Positions 44,801 through 53,328 of a stretch of 64,000 nt of DNA are shown in pieces. The DNA lies in assembly GCF_033843645.1 (NCBI RefSeq), contig NZ_JAWXVZ010000006.1, positions 62,001 to 126,000 of the forward strand. The letters are read 5' to 3'. Source of the stretch: Pseudovibrio zosterae. GTDB lineage: Bacteria; Pseudomonadota; Alphaproteobacteria; Rhizobiales; Stappiaceae. A program made the position numbers and the translations under genes. Within the stretch, counting starts at the first letter, position 1; the number at the start of each line of letters is the position of its first letter. A model generated the notes under the pieces. The model was not told where the DNA came from. It searched no databases and was given only the letters and a program-made list of their open reading frames with translations.

Positions 44801-45139
44801 GAACGCGATCATGAAGCCAATGGTGGTAAAACAGGCAACCCCAACGGCGAATACTGCAATGGCGCGTGTGATTACAACATTCAAGTCTCGGCCTGCGCTG
44901 GAGGCACCAAAAATGAAGAAGAAACCCAGCGGTGTCATGAGCGCCATGGCTGCGGTTGCCATGGGCCAGAGCTGCTCGAGGCTAACGAGTGTGCTGAATG
45001 CGGGGGCAACAACGCCAGCATATTCTGAGGCAGAGGGAAAGGTGCTCGCGAGCTCAAACATGGGTTGGGACAGTGCCCCGACAGTCGTCGCCAAACTGCC
45101 CACGATAAACGTTAGGCAAGTTTGAATGAGTGCCCGCAT
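41852..45139 (-). CDS. Ammonium-transporter-like receptor fused to PAS, GGDEF and EAL domains
   Basis: A 1095-residue membrane receptor for cyclic di-GMP signalling. Residues 1-430 form an Amt-type channel of about 11 helices, with conserved counterparts of the E. coli AmtB pore: YAHWVWG (183-189), the Asp160 equivalent Asp207 and His168 equivalent His215 in IDHSGITVIHM, and probably the His318 equivalent His367 in ASHMAYAG. Next come a linker with coiled-coil character (445-510), a PAS domain (about 515-625), GGDEF with intact GGDEF at 710-714, and EAL with EALLR (839-843), Asn894, DDFGTG (956-961), Lys978 and EGVET, all apparently active. It probably senses ammonium or its transport and alters c-di-GMP. 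It is transcribed alone. Confidence 0.9.
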   Translation of the reverse strand: MRALIQTCLTFIVGSLATTVGALSQPMFELASTFPSASEYAGVVAPAFSTLVSLEQLWPMATAAMALMTPLGFFFIFGASSAGRDLNVVITRAIAVFAVGVACFTTIGFMIAFGPTKSGWFGFDPSLMFMHSISDRALAAQAFQTVLCGIVVLFTYIPLARMLTFKGHLITAAVLAIIVYPVYAHWVWGIPATSLGQGALSSIGFIDHSGITVIHMTAPLFALAAQIATGRAKIGPARAYGFEVDWERNAVPILAGILLIIIGWAGLNIGSVKLFSGLVPMIVYNTLNAALFGALTGALLGRFRRDLPFLANILLGIMGGLTFSSAAPELITSAAATLTGILGAACFFLIFYYANKVYGFNRLAASHMAYAGVAALGSVAISVIIPSFTLEAITRDAQLGAQILGVLTNAAWVLGTGFILFTTLDRFGMVKLGLQKDDGSAEEDNRGELAIIEQTLEEVLHGDMDNVRQLEIPHGDIHARITSQVNELVERFQTAEDRRAFSSSKDTESADFQKLKVFADGTFEGLVISKNGRIIECNKAFQELIGRPEDELISKPILNFVAPDHIKITERALKNTHQAPYQTMIISKLEERIPVEIRARPLELNGIVFRLSAIRDIRQQKKAEAEILHLAQHDILTGLPNRTLFRERFQTAVENHGAKKGLVAIMMIDLDRFKEINDLYGHPTGDKFIQTVSKRLNACIGHADTCARLGGDEFAIIQVNLKTKAEVGLLANRILEMLSKPVSVTEDITIRTSASIGIALSPDNGLDPDMLLANADIALYKAKEEGRNTFRFFESEMESALRIRRVLEVDMRKAIRNQEFQLYFQPQARASDRSIVGYEALLRWNHPTKGFVSPTDFIPVAEESGLIIPIGRWVLEEACRNAASWPSKYRVGVNLSAVQFADEYLLQHVEQSLKKSGLAPQRLELEVTESVLLHDDRRALETLKALKARGVRIALDDFGTGYSSLSYLRRFPFDRLKIDRSFVSGATATPGLAAIIRAVIDLGQALGMEVIAEGVETEPELELLRNEACDEVQGYLIGRPAPLSPEDLLAGIHERDGGQLNEYIVVLNEVSKRLEENRPEANNRGKEGKKLASTG

Positions 45140-45513
45140 TTCAAACCCCCGAAGCGAAACATCTGGTTTCGGCGCAGTAATTATTATTTGCCACTTATAT
45201 TACAGTGGTAGATAGTACATAGTCTCTTTAAATTTCTTTACTTTTTTATCTGTGACAGTTTTTTGTCGGTGCGATTTTCAGGCGGTTTCCCTACAGGAAA
45301 AGCAAAGGGAAACGCCAAGTGTGCTTAATGAACTGATAAAATGCAATTTTATGGGATCTATTCATAACCAGTTGCCCCTACCTGAAAAACTCAGGCGCGA
45401 ATCCCATTCCTTAAGCAAGTTCACAGTCAAAAGCGTTAGACTTGCGACTAGTTCACAAAATCAACCCAGTTTGATGACGAAGTACAGAATTCGTGTCAGG
45501 GCTAATAATAAAA
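45140..45513. other. Divergent spacer between the Amt fusion and the HAD-like gene
   Basis: No gene is supported. One near-perfect hairpin GGCGGTTTCCCT / AGGGAAACGCC lies at 45281-45316 (one bulged G). It would be in the leader of one of the divergent genes. The stretch is AT-rich towards the Amt start. Confidence 0.45.
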
Positions 45514-46404
45514 ATGAAGTGGGCAGCTTTTTTTGCAACAGGCGCAATAGCCGTTATGCAACCCACAGGGGTGGAGCATACGGAAATACTTGGATCATGG
45601 CAGGCCGAGCAGGTCCGTCATCGATTGATCGAGTTCGTGGAGCGCACGACGCGCGCCGGATCAGCCGATTACCTTGATATCGACAAGCGCCTTGCTGTGA
45701 TTGAGGCAGATGGCTTCTTGTGGGGCCCGCACGTGGGGCCTTCACCCGTTCCGGCCACAACAAAGGGCCTTCAACCAGAGGCGAGAGCCACAGACTTGCT
45801 TCAGGAGGTCCGGCTCTCTTCTTACCGTGAGAACGTTCTTCAGCGCTATCTGGAGCAGGAGCACTTCGGCAGCTCTGATGCGGTCTTGGTGCGAAATGAG
45901 CGTGCAGCAGAATTGATCGCATTCCTGCGTTCACGAGACTATCAGGTCTTGATCGTTACCAACACTGAAGCAGAGCTTGCCCGCTATCTTGCGAAGTCGC
46001 TCTATGAAATGCCACGGTCCACGGTGGTAGGGCCGCGGGTCTCTCTGCGGTTCGCAGGGAAAGCGGGCGGTGTCTTGATGACGCGCGAGCTTCGTGGCAC
46101 TTCGGCGGCTTCCGTGCGCGATGTTGGTCTTGCTCATATTTCCGAGGTTTACAACCGTGCCGGCATGCGGCCGGTGATGGCTGTTGGGCAATCGGGCACG
46201 CTGGAGGCCTTTCAACGATGGATGGCAGATCACAAGAAGCCTGCGTTGACCTTGGCCTTGGAACCTCCAACGGAGGACGGATTGGTTGATACTTGCGTCG
46301 GATTAATGGAGGGCGTTGCGCGTGACGGTTTTGGGGTGGGGGGTGCCTGTACTGTTTCCGAAGGCCTTATTGCGCGCGCTGAAAGCTTGAAGGATGAACT
46401 CTAG
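45514..46404 (+). CDS. HAD-fold protein lacking catalytic acids
   Basis: This protein has about 296 residues from ATG 45514 (303 from an alternative GTG at 45493; numbering below is from the GTG). It follows the layout of a HAD phosphatase with a hydrophobic N-terminus (KWAAFFATGAIAVMQ). Where motif I should read FDNDGTLW it has IEADGFLW: the nucleophile Asp is Glu71 and the Asn is Ala72. Where motif IV should carry GNSDGD it has GQSGTLEAF (232-240), so both metal-binding acids are absent. A motif III lysine is not evident. The Rossmann-like strand VLIVTNTEAEL is kept. It is therefore probably not a phosphatase but a binding or structural derivative. The annotation rests on pattern alignment by eye. 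Confidence 0.6.
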   Translation: MKWAAFFATGAIAVMQPTGVEHTEILGSWQAEQVRHRLIEFVERTTRAGSADYLDIDKRLAVIEADGFLWGPHVGPSPVPATTKGLQPEARATDLLQEVRLSSYRENVLQRYLEQEHFGSSDAVLVRNERAAELIAFLRSRDYQVLIVTNTEAELARYLAKSLYEMPRSTVVGPRVSLRFAGKAGGVLMTRELRGTSAASVRDVGLAHISEVYNRAGMRPVMAVGQSGTLEAFQRWMADHKKPALTLALEPPTEDGLVDTCVGLMEGVARDGFGVGGACTVSEGLIARAESLKDEL

Positions 46405-46537
46405 TTTATTGGCGGCGTGCAGCCCCAGTTTTGTTTTGGTTTAACTCTAGCCTACCTCTGATCTTCAACGCAGCGGCGCAGAATTTCTTGTGCGCGGTGG
46501 AGTTTTTAAGAAAATTCAATGGAAGCGGCAATAATTC

Positions 46538-46662
46538 TTGAGATATGTCAATGTGTCAGCATTATGAAGCCGGTATATCTCTAATCAGCTTCGGCTGACA
46601 CTCGGATGGGGGAGTGTCAACTCCTTGGGCGCACCCGCTTTAGCGGAGTGCGCCCCTTTTTA
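46538..46662 (+). ncRNA. Candidate small RNA with two hairpins and a terminator
   Basis: A promoter-like pair TTGAGA (46538-46543) and TTATGA (46562-46567), spaced by 18, would start a transcript near 46574. It would contain the perfect hairpin TGACACTC/GAGTGTCA (46596-46619) and end at a strong terminator GGGCGCAC-CCGC-TTTA-GCGG-A-GTGCGCCC with T residues (46627-46662). About 90 bases long, it does not overlap a gene. It could also simply be the terminator of the HAD-like gene, 223 bases past its stop. Confidence 0.4.
46627..46662 (+). terminator. Strong intrinsic terminator between the HAD-like gene and the LysR gene
   Basis: A 12-bp stem GGGCGCACCCGC / GCGG-A-GTGCGCCC with one bulged A and a TTTA loop is followed by a T-run. 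It could serve the HAD-like gene or the candidate sRNA on the plus strand, and the minus-strand LysR gene as well. Confidence 0.8.
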
Positions 46663-46701
46663 TTTCAGGCTTATCTATTGGAAATATTGGTGTTTTCCGG
46701 C

Positions 46702-47649
46702 TCATGAGGCACTGCTTTGTGCTGCTTCAGGGTGTTTGCGCAAAGCTGCCTGAGTCTTTTGTCCTTCCGAGAGCAGCCAGCCGATGAACTTGTCACAGGC
46801 CTCTGCATTCTGGGGCTGATCCGACTTGAGAACTTCATATCCGCCTGAGACTTTCACGAAACCGAGCGGCGCGATCAGGTTGCCCAGCTCCAGATCCTGC
46901 GCAACCAAGGCTTGCGAGGCCATGGCAAGGCCAATGCCGGAGACCGCTGCCTGGAGGCAAAGGAAGAAGTGCTCGAAGCGGATTGCCTGATGTTTGGGCA
47001 ATGGGCCATCCAGTCCCATCCACTCCTGCCAGTCTTGCCAAGCGTTTGGGACTGTATCTGAGTGAATAAGGGTTGTTTGCAAAAGTTCCTGCGGCGCCAT
47101 GCCCTCGTGGATCCCATGGGTTTGCGCGAACGACCGGTTGCAGACCGGGCCTATGCGGTCATCCATGAGAGGAATGTGGCCCGCGCCGCCCAGCTCGCCC
47201 CCGGTTCCGCCCCAGCGAATGGCAACATCCGAGCGGCCTGTCATCTCCTCCACTTGGGTGGAGAGGGAAAGCTGAATCTTGATCTTGGGGTGCTGGTGGT
47301 AAAACGTCATCAAGCGCGGCACAAGCCAGCGCACCGCCACGGTTGAGCCGCACGCCACGACTAGAGGCTTGCCTTTTCGCTTCTCCTGCAGGTCTTCCAG
47401 TGTGCTTGAAATGTCGTCAAATGCAGCTGACAGGCGCTTTGAGAGTACGCGCCCTTCATCTGTGAGTTCCAGAAGGCGGCCACCGCGGACAAAAAGCGGG
47501 TAGCCCAGCTCCTCCTCCAGCTGTTTGATCTGACGGCTCACGGCGCCATGGGTGCGGAACAACTCCTCAGCGGCGCGAGACATATTCAGGTGACGAGACG
47601 CGCTTTCAAAGGCCCGCAGGGCTGTCAGAGAGGGGAGAGGCGCAGACAT
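46702..47649 (-). CDS. LysR-family regulator (GcvA-like)
   Basis: A 315-residue LysR protein with N-terminal helix-turn-helix (TALRAFESASRHLNMSRAAE, then GAVSRQIKQLEEELGYPLF, residues 6-66) and the GcvA/AmpR-type substrate domain (VACGSTVAVRWLVPRLMTFY from about 97; MTGRSDVAIRWG at about 136). The C-terminal tail is polar. It diverges from the DUF1127 gene at 47835 across 185 bases and is its likely regulator, a pairing common in alphaproteobacteria. The effector is unknown. Confidence 0.92.
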   Translation of the reverse strand: MSAPLPSLTALRAFESASRHLNMSRAAEELFRTHGAVSRQIKQLEEELGYPLFVRGGRLLELTDEGRVLSKRLSAAFDDISSTLEDLQEKRKGKPLVVACGSTVAVRWLVPRLMTFYHQHPKIKIQLSLSTQVEEMTGRSDVAIRWGGTGGELGGAGHIPLMDDRIGPVCNRSFAQTHGIHEGMAPQELLQTTLIHSDTVPNAWQDWQEWMGLDGPLPKHQAIRFEHFFLCLQAAVSGIGLAMASQALVAQDLELGNLIAPLGFVKVSGGYEVLKSDQPQNAEACDKFIGWLLSEGQKTQAALRKHPEAAQSSAS

Positions 47650-47834
47650 AAATGAAACCCGTAGTGTGAGGTATGCTCACAGTATTGATTGAATATTTCG
47701 ATTTTATGACAAAAAGTCTGCACGTATATAGGGAAACAGAGAGCACTGAGTACACCAAAGCTTAGCTGTTTCAGAACCCCAGCGGACCGGGGCGGTCCGA
47801 AGAAGAGCAGACCAACAAAAACAAGAGGGCAGTA

Positions 47835-48020
47835 ATGTCTATGATCACTTTTGGCGGCACTCGCCTGTTTGAAATGCTTTCCACCTGGAATGGGCGTCAT
47901 GCCGAACGCGCAGCCATGCGCTCAGAACTTGCCTCCATGGATGAAGCGGTTATCCGCGATCTGGGCTTCACACGCTCGCAGCTGAAGGCACTGGCGAACA
48001 AACCATTCTGGCGCGCCTGA
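47835..48020 (+). CDS. Small DUF1127 protein
   Basis: A 61-residue basic protein with the DUF1127 core: RAAMRSELASMDEAVIRDLG, and FTRSQLKALANKPFWRA at the end. DUF1127 proteins are small arginine-rich proteins; some alphaproteobacterial members bind RNA and affect phosphate, carbon or stress metabolism. It lies divergent to the LysR gene and is followed by its own terminator, so it is monocistronic. Confidence 0.88.
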   Translation: MSMITFGGTRLFEMLSTWNGRHAERAAMRSELASMDEAVIRDLGFTRSQLKALANKPFWRA

Positions 48021-48049
48021 AGGCCCTGCACATGTTCCCATTGATTTGA

Positions 48050-48080
48050 GAGCTCGCTTCACACAGAAGCGGGCTCTTTT
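48050..48080 (+). terminator. Terminator of the DUF1127 gene
   Basis: Stem GAGCTCGCTTC (48050-48060) / GAAGCGGGCTC (48066-48076) with one mismatch and five T residues. Confidence 0.82.
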
Positions 48081-48270
48081 TGATTAAAAGCAAGGCCTGT
48101 GAGATTTGTAAAGCATGGGTGCCTTAATGCGCTGCCCGGAAAACCCCCAGAAACCTAACGGGTTTTCCATGGGCTCAACGTTATGCATTGCCCCATGGCG
48201 TGCCTTCCGTTATGAGTGCTCTCCAGAGATTTCTAGTTTTTGCGAACAATTCAGGAGATGTAGGCACCCA

Positions 48271-49920
<1,650 letters not shown>

Positions 49921-49940
49921 GCGACTTATATTCCTGACTG

Positions 49941-49971
49941 AAAGGCCCGCTCTTGCAGCGGGCCTTTTTGC
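49941..49971 (+). terminator. ettA terminator
   Basis: Perfect 11-bp stem AAAGGCCCGCT (49941-49951) / AGCGGGCCTTT (49957-49967) with a CTTGC loop and T-run. Confidence 0.9.
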
Positions 49972-49980
49972 ATGGTGATG

Positions 49981-51453
49981 TCATGGATGGGGCGGGGGTG
50001 GGGGTGTTGCGCCGCTCTGCCATTTCAGGTTCGCGCCCCACGCTAGATCCGTGTAGCCCTTGGGTGCCTTGTTTGAGTGTTTAGGCGGCTTGGAGCCGTT
50101 AACCCAGATGTGATGACCCGTCAGGCAGTTGCCTTCAATGACGTCGCCATTCTTGATCCAGATGTAGTGGTTTTGGTGCTCGCTTTTTCCAGTAAACTCC
50201 ATTTTCGTCCATTCAGGTAGATAGGGTAGGAAGCCGCCGTAGGCGCCTGTATCGTCCGGTTCATATGTGAAGCCGTTGATCTTGATTGGCCCCAGCGTCA
50301 TGCTGCCTCCGCCAATGCCAAACTGATAGAGGCCCGTACTGGGTTGAACCGGGTACTCTTGATAGTAGCCCGTCTGTGTATCCTTCAGAACATGCAGCGT
50401 GACTGTCTTTGTTGCGTCCGCCTGTATCAATGTCTTCAGGTTGCCATCTGAATAGGGGAAGCCGTAGGAGTTGGTGTATTGATGAATTACTTGAGCGTAC
50501 TGATTGCCGCCATGCTCGAAAGGCTTCATTCCTGAGAAGTATTCACTGTCGTTGGGGCCGTTTTCACTGAAGTAACCCTCATTGAAACCTACGAGGATGT
50601 TTCGGATGACGGAGTTCAAGATCTTCTTCAGATCTTTCTCCGGGTCGCCCTTTTTTATGGGTATGTTGAAAGGCTCGGGCTTGCCATTGTAAAGGTAAGT
50701 ACCGCCAGCACATTGGTATAGGGTCTTTGTAGTAAGGTTATTATCGTCAATGGCGATCGTGTTGCCATTGCCGTCCTTCAACTCCATCACGTTGTTGTTT
50801 TTGTTCTTGGCAGGATCGGTGAAGTGTCCTTTGAAGGTCACGGCACTCGTCCCTGTCGGTGCGTCAGAGGTGATGGATACTGGCGCGTTGGCCTCGCATA
50901 AACGCTTGATGTATGGTGCGAAGGATGCGTAACTTTCTGGCGCGTGTATGGGCGACAAGACCTTAATGTATCCGTTTTTGCAATGCACCTTGGCCTTAAC
51001 GGGCCGTTCCTTGGTGAAGATCTTCTCCAGCGCGCCAATCAGTGAGTGCTCCTGAGGGTCTTTCTTTGGAGCCTTCATGGGCAACAGGGTTCCGAGGCTG
51101 AATGGTTTGCCATTTTCGCTGCCAGACAGGGCAAGTGGCAGGCCTGTAATGTCCACATTGGTAAGATTGATCCAGAGGGTGCCGGCCTTTTCGGTTTTGC
51201 TGAACTCGATCCAACCGTAGTACTGATCGTCATCCAGCTTTGGTGCAGGTGACACGGGGCCAACGCTGACATAAAGGCGTGCAGCTTTGATCGTCTCAAA
51301 GCTCACGACTGTATCCTTGGACAGCTTTGTGGGTTTGTTGAGCTGTATGGCGTGTTTTGGCTGCTTCCCCTCCTCCATGTTCTCTGCCGTCAGCAGGACA
51401 TAGATTTCTTCATCGGTTCTGTTGTTCTGAATGGTGATCGTGGTTTGGGTCAT
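49981..51453 (-). CDS. GH64-like (laminaripentaose-producing beta-1,3-glucanase family) protein
   Basis: The 490-residue protein follows the GH64 layout by pattern: an N-terminal beta-sandwich part, then GWIEFSKTEKAGTLWINLTN with candidate catalytic Glu83 and Asp101 (in NVDITGLPL), the motif CKNGYIKVLSPIH (SP after the strand), a Cys-bearing YQCAGGTYLYNG, and QYAQVIHQYTNSYGFPYSDG, which corresponds to the conserved YgFpYdD block. GH64 enzymes cleave beta-1,3-glucan such as curdlan or fungal wall glucan. There is no signal peptide or membrane helix. The tail is proline-rich (ATPPPPPHP). It lies 65 bases downstream of the GH18 gene. Family assignment is by eye. Confidence 0.72.
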   Translation of the reverse strand: MTQTTITIQNNRTDEEIYVLLTAENMEEGKQPKHAIQLNKPTKLSKDTVVSFETIKAARLYVSVGPVSPAPKLDDDQYYGWIEFSKTEKAGTLWINLTNVDITGLPLALSGSENGKPFSLGTLLPMKAPKKDPQEHSLIGALEKIFTKERPVKAKVHCKNGYIKVLSPIHAPESYASFAPYIKRLCEANAPVSITSDAPTGTSAVTFKGHFTDPAKNKNNNVMELKDGNGNTIAIDDNNLTTKTLYQCAGGTYLYNGKPEPFNIPIKKGDPEKDLKKILNSVIRNILVGFNEGYFSENGPNDSEYFSGMKPFEHGGNQYAQVIHQYTNSYGFPYSDGNLKTLIQADATKTVTLHVLKDTQTGYYQEYPVQPSTGLYQFGIGGGSMTLGPIKINGFTYEPDDTGAYGGFLPYLPEWTKMEFTGKSEHQNHYIWIKNGDVIEGNCLTGHHIWVNGSKPPKHSNKAPKGYTDLAWGANLKWQSGATPPPPPHP

Positions 51454-51480
51454 GGCTTTTGCCTCTTTGGGGGCATAAGG

Positions 51481-51505
51481 AAAAAGGCGGAGCTTGGCTC
51501 CGCCT
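51481..51505 (-). terminator. Terminator between the GH18 and GH64-like genes
   Basis: On the minus strand the perfect stem AGGCGGAGC / GCTCCGCCT (51485-51493 with 51497-51505) is followed by five T residues (A-run 51481-51485). It would end most GH18 transcripts, leaving GH64 to read-through or its own promoter. Confidence 0.8.
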
Positions 51506-51518
51506 GAGATGTTTTGGA

Positions 51519-52439
51519 CTATTCTGCGGCTTGGGTTGAGGTGCTGGAAGACCCGGCTTCGATGGCTGAGTTCATGGCTTCGATCCAGCTCAGAACATTG
51601 TCTGAAGACGATGAGCTGGTGGCAAATTGCCAGCCCATGACGCCGCCGAAGTCGGATCCCAGCTCCTTGGCAAGCGGCGTGACCACATAGCTTGCCAGAT
51701 CATCGTCATCGAGGTAGCCACTGCTCGCATTGTCTGAAGTGGTTGGCTTGCCAACGAGCATTTTGCTGACATCGAGGCCTTGAGCCTTGATGCCCATGAT
51801 GCTGGAGGGGAACACTGAGCTGCCGGTCAGTCCGGCTACCTTTTCTTCCTCATCGGAGCCAGAGCTGCCGACGTACCAATCGTTGTTGTAGTACTGGATG
51901 TTGAAGAGATCGATATTGTCGCCCGCGTTCTTGGCGATTGTGCTGTAAATATCTAGATCGCTGCCCGTGTAGAAATAGGGGCATTGTGGAGCGTGGGTGA
52001 TGAAGTTCTGAGAACTTGGCAAGGCGGACTTCAGAGCGCTTGAAAGGTCTACAAGGAAGGTGGTCGGGTCGTAGCTGCCATCTGAAATTGCGCCTGTGTC
52101 TTCCCAATCGATGTCGACGCCGTCGAAGTTGTACTGTTCAACGAAGGCGGCAATCTGTGAAGCGAAGCTGCTGACATCGGATGCCGCCGCTTTCCAAGCG
52201 CTGGACGCAAAAACTTCGCCGCCCACAGAAACCAGAACCTTGCGCTTTCCATTCTCCTTGGTGCTGGAGATGATGGAGGGATCCTGCACGGCCGCTTGAA
52301 GCGGATAATCCATCTGCAAAGTTGAGCCGTCTTCGGAGTAAAGGAAGGCCTGAATGGCAATGGTGCAGGAACTGCCGATCAACCCGGTGATGGGAACGTT
52401 GGTGTTGTCTGCATAGATGACGATCTGAGATGAGGACAT
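51519..52439 (-). CDS. GH18 family protein (chitinase-like)
   Basis: A 306-residue single-domain GH18 protein. The SxGG strand is VLVSVGG (68-74) and the catalytic DxxDxDxE is DGVDIDWE (106-113), with Glu113 the proton donor and Asp111 and Asp109 in place. Residues NIQYYNNDWYVG supply the expected YxN/W strand, and GVMGWQFATSS resembles the last barrel strand. It should hydrolyse chitin or related N-acetylglucosamine polymers. It lacks any N-terminal signal peptide (MSSSQIVIYADN) and carbohydrate-binding module, which is unusual for a secreted chitinase. The C-terminus is Ser/Thr-rich. AAGGAG precedes the start. Confidence 0.88.
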   Translation of the reverse strand: MSSSQIVIYADNTNVPITGLIGSSCTIAIQAFLYSEDGSTLQMDYPLQAAVQDPSIISSTKENGKRKVLVSVGGEVFASSAWKAAASDVSSFASQIAAFVEQYNFDGVDIDWEDTGAISDGSYDPTTFLVDLSSALKSALPSSQNFITHAPQCPYFYTGSDLDIYSTIAKNAGDNIDLFNIQYYNNDWYVGSSGSDEEEKVAGLTGSSVFPSSIMGIKAQGLDVSKMLVGKPTTSDNASSGYLDDDDLASYVVTPLAKELGSDFGGVMGWQFATSSSSSDNVLSWIEAMNSAIEAGSSSTSTQAAE

Positions 52440-52696
52440 CGTTCTTCTCCTTTTTGGGTCGTAATGACCTAAACGGAGTGACGATTCTTAATGCAGGTCG
52501 TGAGGGGAGAGCGAGGCGATTTAGGCGGCATTGTCACCCCTCGGTAAATGGCCCCACGATACTTTGACTACAAAAAACTGCGTATAAGGTTCAATTCTGC
52601 GGGGTGCCTCTACGTAGATGTGCGCAATTGCCGCATTGCTTGAGAGCGTTCTTTGATAAATATCAAATTCAAATAATTCTAATTAGCAGGTTCCCC

Positions 52697-52948
52697 ATGA
52701 GTGTAGTCGAAGAAAGCGCGCTTGAGCGCGACCCATTATTTATGCGCCTCCTGTTCCTTGTGCCGGTCATCGGTTGGCTTTTCCGCGATGCCGTTCATGG
52801 CAAGAGCGACGCGAAGTACTATTTTTGCGCCAATTTCTTTGTGATTTGGGGGCTTGCGATCATCTTCTTCGGTTATCCTGCCATTATTGTCCCTGCGCTT
52901 TGCCTGGTTTTCCTGGCCTTTACGTGGATCGTGGCCGTTTGCCGCTAA
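52697..52948 (+). CDS. Small membrane protein of unknown function
   Basis: An 83-residue protein with three hydrophobic segments (MRLLFLVPVIGWLF at about 16-29, YYFCANFFVIWGLAIIFFGY about 41-60, and AIIVPALCLVFLAFTWIVAV about 62-81). No family is recognised. The ATG at 52697 follows AGCAGG; the frame upstream to 52604 lacks support. It is convergent with the DUF2293 gene, overlapping it by four bases at the 3' end. Confidence 0.65.
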   Translation: MSVVEESALERDPLFMRLLFLVPVIGWLFRDAVHGKSDAKYYFCANFFVIWGLAIIFFGYPAIIVPALCLVFLAFTWIVAVCR

Positions 52949-53286
52949 CAAGATTTGTTCGGGGCGAGGGGCTCCTGCCCCTTGTCTGTCATAAGCTCAT
53001 CTTCCGTGATGAGCATGCCCCATTGATCCAGCACGTCGAGCATCTCCGGCAGGACACAGTAGCGGGCCGCATCGCGATCCATCCCTTCATCCATTAGCGT
53101 GTCGTAGTCGGTGTAGTTGTGCCGAACGTGGGTAAGCGCACAAAGCTTGAGCGATATCGCAGGGGGCAGATGGCGCAAATGGCGGGCATTGGCCATTTCC
53201 TTGATGTCTTGGGCGTCAGCATATGGCACGTGCGGTAGCAAGGTTGCCAGCGCGGTCGCCATGTTTCGCTGTCGTTTGGTTGCCAT
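52945..53286 (-). CDS. DUF2293-domain protein
   Basis: A 113-residue protein matching DUF2293: VPYADAQDIKEMANARHLRH, then LPPAISLKLCALTHVRHNYT and DYDTLMDEGMDRDAARYCVL. The function is unknown in bacteria. It begins 42 bases downstream of the GGDEF gene stop on the same strand, so it may be co-transcribed with it. Confidence 0.82.
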   Translation of the reverse strand: MATKRQRNMATALATLLPHVPYADAQDIKEMANARHLRHLPPAISLKLCALTHVRHNYTDYDTLMDEGMDRDAARYCVLPEMLDVLDQWGMLITEDELMTDKGQEPLAPNKSC

Positions 53287-53328
53287 TTTCGTCCTTCATG
53301 CCCTTGCTCTGCGCCAATGGGCGTGTCG

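Noticed and set aside
45252..45677. 141-codon frame overlapping the HAD-like gene
   Set aside because: Different frame from the HAD-like protein, no domain, and a basic unstructured composition.
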